Positions 34,175 to 39,686 of a DNA stretch of 39,686 bases are shown here, piece by piece. Made by a program: the position numbers and the translations under genes. The notes beneath the pieces were generated by a model. That model searched no databases, was not told the origin of the DNA, and saw only the letters and a program-made list of their open reading frames with translations. The DNA lies in contig CALKXD010000273.1 of the NCBI GenBank assembly GCA_938003855.1, positions 1 through 39,686 on the forward strand, read 5' to 3'. How positions within the stretch are numbered: the first letter of the stretch is position 1; each line of letters starts with the position of its first letter. This DNA comes from an uncultured Granulosicoccaceae bacterium. GTDB taxonomy: Bacteria; Pseudomonadota; Gammaproteobacteria; Granulosicoccales; Granulosicoccaceae.

Positions 34175-34885
34175 ATGACTAAAAGCGACAGCGGCAAGCT
34201 GCGAAAGTCTGGTGAAACCACCAGTGTTGATGGCTTTCTGCGTCAACTGGAAGCAACACCGCAGCGACCTGCTCGTGATGGGCGTCCCGGTCGTCTCATT
34301 TTCGCGATGGATGCGACGGCGAGTCGAGCGCCCACTTGGGATATGGCGTGTCACCTTCAAAGCCAGATGTTCAGCGAAACCGGGGCGATTGGACCGCTGG
34401 ACATCCAGTTGGTATTTTTTAGAGGATACAAGGAGTGTAAGGCATCGAAATGGGTCGGCTCTGCCGGCGAAATGCTGCGCTTGATGCGTTCTGTTCAGTG
34501 TCTTGCCGGCAGAACGCAGATTGAGCGTGTCATTAAACACGCATTGCACGAGGTAAAAACAACCGAAGTCGATGCAATTGTATATGTCGGTGACAGTTTT
34601 GAAGAGCAGATTGACGTCGTTGGTGAGTTGGCTGGTGAACTGAAGCTCAGGAAGTTGCCGATGTTTTTGTTTCAGGAAGGGAACAATTTCAGTGCGAGCG
34701 ATGCTTTTCGGCAGTTGGCTATCTTGAGTGGCGGCGCGCACTGTTCGCTCGATCAGAATAGTGCATCTCAACTCGGAGAATTACTGACAGCTGTCGCTGT
34801 TTTTGCCGCTGGCGGGAGATCTGCGCTGGATGCCTACGGGAAAGTCTCTGGTCCTTTGACCCGGAGACTGCTGGCACAACTATAG
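34175..34885 (+). CDS. VWA-like domain protein
   Basis: This 236-residue cytoplasmic protein has a von Willebrand factor A-like fold. The first strand and metal-site motif is LIFAMDATASRAPTWD (DxTxS, MIDAS-like), with a second strand near LDIQLVFFRG and a later AIVYVGDSFEE. The C-terminal half ends in a helix-rich part. Related proteins occur beside J-domain genes in alphaproteobacteria, in my recollection. It is divergent from the J-protein gene across 133 bases. The ATG at 34175 gives a family-like N terminus; an upstream GTG-like start at 34157 is less likely. Function is not known. Confidence 0.7.
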   Translation: MTKSDSGKLRKSGETTSVDGFLRQLEATPQRPARDGRPGRLIFAMDATASRAPTWDMACHLQSQMFSETGAIGPLDIQLVFFRGYKECKASKWVGSAGEMLRLMRSVQCLAGRTQIERVIKHALHEVKTTEVDAIVYVGDSFEEQIDVVGELAGELKLRKLPMFLFQEGNNFSASDAFRQLAILSGGAHCSLDQNSASQLGELLTAVAVFAAGGRSALDAYGKVSGPLTRRLLAQL

Positions 34886-35066
34886 GCAATACAACGAGTT
34901 TACACTTAGATTGCAGCTAGATTTACTGCCTATCTCGAAGTCACTTTAAGATTAGTAGCTGCGGCGTTGTGACTCGCTTTGACGAGTCGAGGTACGGCAA
35001 GCTACTATTGCGAGTTAAGTCGCAAGATTGGAGGGGTGCGGCGATTGCGAATACAGGGAGGTTGTC

Positions 35067-35183
35067 GTGGCAAAGCTAGTTGTATCAAGAGCATGGATGC
35101 AGATTGGTGAGTCTATAGTCTCCCCGGGGATGATGATTTTTTACAGTTCGTTCAGAAATCTGAACACATATCACTGTAATTAA
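35067..35183 (+). CDS. Candidate 38-residue small ORF / leader peptide
   Basis: It starts with GTG at 35067, with AGGGAGG (35055-35061) ending five bases upstream, the best ribosome site in this region. The 38 residues include a hydrophobic Met-rich middle (ESIVSPGMMIFYSS) and end in TYHCN before TAA. It is too short to recognise. The nested inverted repeat at 35141-35179 covers its last 13 codons, so translation of this ORF and folding of that RNA would exclude each other. It may be a leader peptide, a small protein or chance. Confidence 0.4.
   Translation: MAKLVVSRAWMQIGESIVSPGMMIFYSSFRNLNTYHCN
35141..35179. repeat. Nested double inverted repeat
   Basis: Outer arms are TTACAGT (35141-35147) and ACTGTAA (35173-35179); inner arms are GTTCAG (35150-35155) and CTGAAC (35160-35165) around AAAT. 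Both pairs are perfect, giving 13 base pairs with an asymmetric internal loop (2 and 7 bases). There is no T-run afterwards, so a simple terminator is unlikely. Confidence 0.7.
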
Positions 35184-35315
35184 TACATCCTCACGTTAAG
35201 CTGGTCGGGTGAGACAAAAGATTTGATCTCGCTGTGAATTCAATAGAACGACGCCAGGGTTCAAGCGGAATTTTGTGCGTTACCTACAGTGAACTTACCA
35301 AAAGGTAGTAGTTAG

Positions 35316-37808
35316 ATGAGTGAGACCTCAGCCAGTGACGTCCGGCAAGCTGAAAGGTTCAGGGACGACACATCAAATCGTGGAGAAGATGCAGTCGATT
35401 TGCGCGGCATCATAATCACGCTACGCAAGTATAAGTGGCCTATTATACTTACAACGGCACTGGCAACGGCAGTCACCGCGTTGGTTGTGTCGAGCATTAC
35501 TCCCGAATATCGTTCGACAGCAACTCTGTTGTTTGAAGACGGTCAGTCCAAAACCGGGTTCGAAAACCCCTTTGTGGAGTTTGGTCAATCAAAGCAGGAC
35601 ATCCAGACCCAGGTTGAGGTGCTTAAGTCACGTACCCTCGCTGAGCGTGTGGTTGCTGAGCTGAATCTAAAGGAGCATTGGGAGTACAACAGCCAATTGC
35701 CGGTTCCGGATCAGTACCGAGACGCCGGGCCTCTGGCTCAGGTTAAAGACCAGGTGAAGGCACTGTTGCCAGCCGGCCAGACTGACGAAGCTGATTTACT
35801 GGCTGCTGATGAGCAGTACCTTCGCGATCAAATGGTACGCAAGCTGATGCGCCGGACCAGTGTGTTTCCTCTCAAGCAGACTAATCTGGTTCAAGTGAGT
35901 GTCGATGGCGTTGACAGGGCTCTGGCAACGAAAATCGCGAATGGCATGGGCTACGCCTACGTCACTTACCAGCTTGAGCAATCGGATGGCCGGAATTCTG
36001 AAGCAAAGGCCTTTTTGCAGGAAAAGGTCGATGAGTTAAAGGTAAAACTCGATCAGTCTGAGCAGTCCCTGCTTGCCGAGAGACGCCGGGTGGGTATCAG
36101 TGGCGATGGCGGTGATTACCTCAATCAAACGATTGCGTTATTCAATAATCGCCTGGTGGATGCCAAGACCAACCTGGAGGTGGCTCGCATACAGTGGAAT
36201 GAAGTGAGAGGCGTGCAAGCTGCTGGGCCGGTATCCAGCGGGCAGGTTACCTTGTCAGAGGTTGGAGCCGGTGAATCTCCCAGCGCAATTCAATATCAGT
36301 ATGTCGGTACAGCGGCTGAGGTTTTGCCTGTCGTTGATTCTAATCCGTTGGTTCAGCGCAATAAGCAACTGGTGCAGGAGAGCCGTCGACAGTTGGACGA
36401 ACTGAGTAACCGCTATGGTCGCAAACATCCCAGGGTGGTAGACGCACTGTCAAATTTCGAAACAGCGACTGCCAATCTTGATCGGCAGATAGCAAATGTT
36501 ATTTCCTCAACTGAAAAGCAGTTTCTGGCAGCTCAGCGACAAGTTCAGTCTATCGAAGCGGATATTCGTCGAGAAGAACAAAAGCAATATGGCTTGAGTG
36601 AAGGGCGAGTTGCAATCAAAGAGGTAGAACTTACGCGTGATGCCACGAAGCGCTACTACGAAGAGGCGCTGTCAGAACTGCGGGATTACCAGGAAAAGAA
36701 TCTCCAGACCGTACCAATGTCTATCTCTGATTTGGCAGCGATTCCGGAAACGCCGGTTCGACCTAAGAAAACACTGATGGTCATGCTGGGTTTCCTCCTC
36801 AGTCTGTTTGGAATATCGGCAATACTGTTTGCCTATGAAAGCATGAAAGAAACCGTGCAAGGCATTAACGACGTCGAAAAGAAATTAGGCATACCTGTCT
36901 TTGGTATCGTGCCGGTGGTCAAGGGCGGTTTGTTCGGCAAAAAGACGGTGCCGTTGATTCCAGGTGAGTTTGAAGACAAGCGAGGCGCATTCGAAGAAGC
37001 GATACGTACTATTCGTACCAGTGCCACTGTGTCTGATCTGGAAGAGCATCAGCAGGTCATTATGGTGACGTCATCGGTCCCGGGTGAAGGTAAGTCTACT
37101 GTGGCGAGCAACCTGGCTTACTCAATGTCTAAGCTGGAAAATGTCGTGTTGATCGAAGCGGATATGCGTCGGCCTGGTTTGGGTAGAGCGCTGGGCATCA
37201 AGAGTCACGGCCTCTCTGATTTGCTGGAAGGCGAAGCCTATCTGGAAGATTGCATGCGCTTTGATGCGATCGGCAAGCTTGACATCATTCCGGCCGGCCG
37301 AATTCCTGAAACCCACCTTGAGCTTCTGGCATCGCCTGAATTTGCTGAACTGATCGACTTGTTGAAGTCCAGATACGATCGTATCGTTATCGATCTGGCA
37401 CCGGTTCAAGCTGTTAGTGATGCGATTGTTGTGGGTAAGTATGCTGATTCAGCGATCTATGTCGTGAAGGCTGACAGCACGGCAATGCCGGTGGTACAGC
37501 GCGGTGTAGACAGGCTGCGGGAAGTCGGTATCAACGTCGCAGGCGCGGTTATATCGCAGGTTGATCTCAGCAAAGTGGCCTCCTACGGTGGGGATTACTA
37601 CTACCAGGGTTACTACGATTACTACGGTTACGGTGATGCAACCAGCAAGCCGCGTAACCGGCAGAAAAAGGCATTGCTGCGAGATGACAATACCTTTGCC
37701 GAGAAGTCCAGGCGCCGGGAAGAGAAACGAGATGCGAAGAAAATCTCTGATCTTCGGGATCGACGCGAAAGGCGTGATCCGTCAATCGGTGACGATACAG
37801 TCGCTTAG
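35316..37808 (+). CDS. Wzz/BY-kinase polysaccharide co-polymerase (Wzc-like tyrosine autokinase)
   Basis: This 830-residue inner-membrane protein controls chain length and export of exopolysaccharide. The first membrane helix is at about 41-60, a long periplasmic Wzz/GNVR part with coiled coil follows (ELSNRYGRKHPRVVDAL), and a second helix lies at about 486-508. The cytoplasmic kinase has Walker A (PGEGKST, Lys593), Walker A' (EADMRRP, Asp616) and Walker B (IVIDLAP, Asp693). A tyrosine cluster at 757-772 contains nine Tyr. Unusually, 56 more residues follow, rich in Arg and Lys (19 of 56). It converges with manC, which supplies GDP-mannose. The matching outer-membrane exporter is not in the window. 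Confidence 0.95.
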   Translation: MSETSASDVRQAERFRDDTSNRGEDAVDLRGIIITLRKYKWPIILTTALATAVTALVVSSITPEYRSTATLLFEDGQSKTGFENPFVEFGQSKQDIQTQVEVLKSRTLAERVVAELNLKEHWEYNSQLPVPDQYRDAGPLAQVKDQVKALLPAGQTDEADLLAADEQYLRDQMVRKLMRRTSVFPLKQTNLVQVSVDGVDRALATKIANGMGYAYVTYQLEQSDGRNSEAKAFLQEKVDELKVKLDQSEQSLLAERRRVGISGDGGDYLNQTIALFNNRLVDAKTNLEVARIQWNEVRGVQAAGPVSSGQVTLSEVGAGESPSAIQYQYVGTAAEVLPVVDSNPLVQRNKQLVQESRRQLDELSNRYGRKHPRVVDALSNFETATANLDRQIANVISSTEKQFLAAQRQVQSIEADIRREEQKQYGLSEGRVAIKEVELTRDATKRYYEEALSELRDYQEKNLQTVPMSISDLAAIPETPVRPKKTLMVMLGFLLSLFGISAILFAYESMKETVQGINDVEKKLGIPVFGIVPVVKGGLFGKKTVPLIPGEFEDKRGAFEEAIRTIRTSATVSDLEEHQQVIMVTSSVPGEGKSTVASNLAYSMSKLENVVLIEADMRRPGLGRALGIKSHGLSDLLEGEAYLEDCMRFDAIGKLDIIPAGRIPETHLELLASPEFAELIDLLKSRYDRIVIDLAPVQAVSDAIVVGKYADSAIYVVKADSTAMPVVQRGVDRLREVGINVAGAVISQVDLSKVASYGGDYYYQGYYDYYGYGDATSKPRNRQKKALLRDDNTFAEKSRRREEKRDAKKISDLRDRRERRDPSIGDDTVA

Positions 37809-37817
37809 GTAGTTCTG

Positions 37818-37840
37818 CAGGCTGGCCAACGGTCAGCCTG
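37818..37840 (+). other. Secondary hairpin after the BY-kinase gene
   Basis: CAGGCTG (37818-37824) and CAGCCTG (37834-37840) form a perfect 7-base stem with a nine-base loop, directly followed by TTT. It lies ten bases after the stop and just before the main terminator. It may assist termination or protect the mRNA end. Confidence 0.5.
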
Positions 37841-37855
37841 TTTGAAAGGTGTTTT

Positions 37856-37885
37856 AAAAAAAAGCCGCTTACAGCGGCTTTTTTT
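37856..37885. terminator. Bidirectional intrinsic terminator between the BY-kinase gene and manC
   Basis: A-rich bases (37856-37863) lead into AGCCGCT (37863-37869), a three-base loop, then AGCGGCT (37873-37879) and a run of T to 37885. The A-tract and T-tract make it work on both strands, as expected between two convergent genes. Confidence 0.92.
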
Positions 37886-37907
37886 GTGGGATGAACTTGC
37901 GGGCCCG

Positions 37908-39326
37908 CTACTCTGGAGCTCGGCCGTATACATCGTCGAATCGCACAATGTCGTCTTCACCAAGGTAGCTGCCGGATTGAACCTCTATCAATTCCAGGGG
38001 GATTTTGCCTGGATTCTCTAAGCGATGTGTAGCCCCCAGAGGAAGATAGGTTGACTGATTTTCCGTGAGCATTATTTCATCGTCATCGCACGTTACAATG
38101 GCGGTGCCCTCGACAACAACCCAATGCTCGGCGCGGTGATGGTGCTTCTGCAGTGAGAGCTTTGCGCCGGGCTTAACCGTGATTCTTTTGACCTGAAAGC
38201 GTGTGCCCAGATTGATCGTTTGATAGCTTCCCCACGGACGGAATACCTGCGTATGCGTGTCTGCTTCGCCTCGACCCGCTGTTTTAAGCATTAAGGCGAA
38301 TTTCTTAGCGTCTTGCGCGCTGGCGTTGTTGGTCACCAACACGCTGTCGCGAGTTTCAATGATTGATATGTTTTGTAGCCCGAGAGCGGCAACTAATCGT
38401 GAGCCTGCGTTGACATAGCAGTTTTCACTGTCGACAATCATCGTGTCACCGGTGGCAGCGTTACCGTGTTCGTCTTTTTCGCTGACAGCATGCACAGCGT
38501 CCCACGAGCCTATATCTGACCAACCGGCACGGAAGGGCACAACCATCGCGTTGCTGGCTTTTTCCATGACAGCATAGTCGACTGAAATATTATCACTGGC
38601 TGTAAAGGCCTCTTCTTCAACACGGATAAAATCCAAATCGGTTTCCGCGTTTGAGTAGGCCGCTGTACACGCCTTCAGCACACCGGGGGCATGTGTTTGC
38701 AATGCATCAAGGTAGGACTGAGCGCGAAATACAAACATCCCGCTGTTCCAGTAGTAGTCACCTGAGTCGACATATTTTTTGGCTGTTTCAGCATCAGGTT
38801 TTTCTTCAAAGTTGGCTATCTTGCTCACGCCGGATGATTCAGCTTTGATGTAACCGTAACCGGTTTCCGGTCGATCGGCGACAACGCCAAAAGTGACCAG
38901 AGCCCCGTCTTTGGCTGCCTCCATTGCCTCGGTAACGTGCTCGTTGAACTTGTCGTTGTCCTCAATGATGTGGTCAGCAGACAGAACCGTCAGCATGGCT
39001 TCCGGGTTCAGTTGTAGCGCGTGGAGGGCTGCAAGAGCGATGGCGGGGGCCGTGTTACGCGCAACCGGCTCAAGAATGATCGACCCCTCTGAGTCAATTT
39101 CCCGCATTTGTTCGGCGGTTAGGAACCGATGTTCCTCATTACATACCACCAGCAGTTTCCCGCCACAGGCAGAGGTTGCCCGCCGGACTGTGTTCTGAAG
39201 CAGTGACTGGTCACTGCCAAGCTTCAGAAATTGTTTGGGATATAGCGATCTCGACAGCGGCCACAAGCGTGTGCCGGAACCGCCGGCTAAAATAACAGGA
39301 AAATTGGAACCCACAGATTCGTGCAT
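37908..39326 (-). CDS. manC: Mannose-1-phosphate guanylyltransferase / mannose-6-phosphate isomerase (type II)
   Basis: This 472-residue bifunctional enzyme makes GDP-mannose. The N-terminal nucleotidyltransferase has the signature LAGGSGTRLWPLSRSLYPKQF at residues 14-34 and EKPDAETAKKYVDSGDYYWNSGMF in the active site. The C-terminal cupin (about residues 350-470) is the type II phosphomannose isomerase, with RPWGSYQTI, LSLQKHHHRAEHW and EVQSGSYLGEDDIVR. It converges with the BY-kinase gene across the terminator, which marks an exopolysaccharide region using mannose or a GDP-mannose-derived sugar. The ATG at 39326 has only a weak ribosome site. AlgA/CpsB names also apply to this family. Confidence 0.95.
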   Translation of the reverse strand: MHESVGSNFPVILAGGSGTRLWPLSRSLYPKQFLKLGSDQSLLQNTVRRATSACGGKLLVVCNEEHRFLTAEQMREIDSEGSIILEPVARNTAPAIALAALHALQLNPEAMLTVLSADHIIEDNDKFNEHVTEAMEAAKDGALVTFGVVADRPETGYGYIKAESSGVSKIANFEEKPDAETAKKYVDSGDYYWNSGMFVFRAQSYLDALQTHAPGVLKACTAAYSNAETDLDFIRVEEEAFTASDNISVDYAVMEKASNAMVVPFRAGWSDIGSWDAVHAVSEKDEHGNAATGDTMIVDSENCYVNAGSRLVAALGLQNISIIETRDSVLVTNNASAQDAKKFALMLKTAGRGEADTHTQVFRPWGSYQTINLGTRFQVKRITVKPGAKLSLQKHHHRAEHWVVVEGTAIVTCDDDEIMLTENQSTYLPLGATHRLENPGKIPLELIEVQSGSYLGEDDIVRFDDVYGRAPE

Positions 39327-39686
39327 GACATGGTCTCTAATTAATGCTAAAGGGTAGTGGCAACAATCGTACCCTAACGGCCAGACTTTATGAAAATTCA
39401 GAGGGTTATTCGACGTGTCTGTAATACTTCTTAACTCTTTCTCGCCCGAACAAGATAGTTTTAGAAGCTAACAGAGGAACCGTAGAGCACTCTTATTTTC
39501 GCTGCACGGCGCGCCGTCCAGAGATTTTCAACGCAGGGGCCGAGTTAGCTAGTGCCCATCCAGAAACAAGCGCTACTGCGTACCACTCAGACACGCGATC
39601 TTTTGCCGACCACATGTAGTTACTTAAGAACAACTAAGCGCCTACATGTGGTAGGCAAAATCTCACGCACCTGAATGATCCTCGCG
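39327..39686. other. Gene-free right edge upstream of manC
   Basis: This 360-base stretch contains no ORF with a supporting ribosome site. It is AT-rich near manC (39370-39475). It includes a perfect 12-base palindrome ACGGCGCGCCGT at 39506-39517 and the longer imperfect inverted repeat at 39597-39664. No clear promoter for manC was identified. Confidence 0.4.
39597..39664. repeat. Imperfect 23-base inverted repeat at the right edge
   Basis: The left arm (39597-39619) and right arm (39642-39664) match at 20 of 23 positions. The inner 11 bases (ACCACATGTAG and its complement) are perfect and a TTTTGCC/GGCAAAA block lies outside one mismatch. The spacer is 22 bases. T-rich bases lie on the left and A-rich on the right, opposite to an intrinsic terminator. 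Confidence 0.8.

Larger units (their letters stand above)
34886..35315. promoter_or_regulatory. Long leader region upstream of the BY-kinase gene
   Basis: This 430-base region has no long gene but contains several short perfect inverted repeats. These are GACTCG/CGAGTC (34971-34976, 34983-34988), TTGCGA/TCGCAA (35008-35013, 35020-35025) and a nested repeat at 35141-35179. A short ORF with a strong ribosome site lies at 35067-35183. No sigma-70 or sigma-54 promoter is convincing. The density of small hairpins fits a regulated untranslated leader for the exopolysaccharide gene, which is an inference. Confidence 0.5.

Noticed and set aside
34139-34771. 210-residue minus-strand frame opposite the VWA gene
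   Set aside because: No motif or ribosome site; the plus-strand VWA protein has the conserved metal motif.
35121-35130. TCCCCGGGGA palindrome with following T-run as terminator
   Set aside because: A perfect palindrome without room for a loop forms at most three pairs; the T-run is seven bases away.
39506-39517. 12-base palindrome ACGGCGCGCCGT
   Set aside because: A short GC palindrome of this size can arise by chance, and nothing links it to a function.

Overview
The window reads as chromosome from a gammaproteobacterium, probably a marine or environmental lineage outside the well-studied enterics. The basis is gene content: a two-domain ArgA, an 887-residue homodimeric-type AceE with a two-lipoyl AceF and lipoyl-bearing Lpd, RimO of exactly 441 residues, a UbiF-type hydroxylase, MaeB, and a type II ManC. 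An Irr-like Fur-family regulator and a J-protein/VWA pair are features I associate more with alphaproteobacteria, so the order cannot be fixed from sequence alone. No rRNA, tRNA, CRISPR array or transposase was seen.

Layout. (1) 2-7241, minus strand: the right part of a Ysc-type type III secretion (T3SS) cluster, read from high to low coordinates as sctG-like, sctI, J, K, L, N, O, Q, R, S. Genes are short-spaced or overlapping. The ruler gene sctP is missing from its usual place between sctO and sctQ. An AT-rich, inverted-repeat-bearing spacer lies upstream of sctI. (2) 7346-15862, minus: the pyruvate node, aceE-aceF-lpdA followed by maeB. (3) 16121-18235: a divergent pair, the tRNA methylthiotransferase mtaB and a spermidine-synthase-like methyltransferase. 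(4) 18427-23752, plus: a giant 1547-residue inner-membrane-anchored coiled-coil protein with a MotB/OmpA-type peptidoglycan-binding end and internal tandem repeats, then a stand-alone Lon substrate-binding-domain protein. (5) 23777-29582: argA (minus), then on the plus strand a periplasmic two-protease-domain Deg7/Nma111-like protein and a UbiF-type hydroxylase. (6) 29625-34885: a 56-residue protein, rubrerythrin, an Irr-like regulator, rimO, a membrane protein plus membrane J-protein operon, and a divergent VWA protein. (7) 34886-39326: a 430-base leader region with a candidate 38-codon ORF and a nested inverted repeat, then a Wzz/BY-kinase co-polymerase, a strong bidirectional terminator, and convergent manC. 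The right edge (39327-39686) has no gene but contains a 23-base imperfect inverted repeat.

How the genes work together. The T3SS block encodes the cytoplasmic ATPase complex and sorting platform (N, L, O, K, Q), the inner ring and rod (J, I) and export-gate subunits (R, S). Secretin, needle, SctT/U/V and effectors must lie elsewhere, probably to the left. The metabolic block turns malate into pyruvate and pyruvate into acetyl-CoA. The right end supplies GDP-mannose and chain-length or export control for a mannose-containing exopolysaccharide. The items most worth following up are the giant coiled-coil protein with its repeat history, the Deg7/Nma111-like protease with a dead second domain, the short ORF overlapping an inverted repeat upstream of the BY-kinase, and the T3SS without sctP and with a probable internal SctQ start. 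Nothing here proves a wholly new system.
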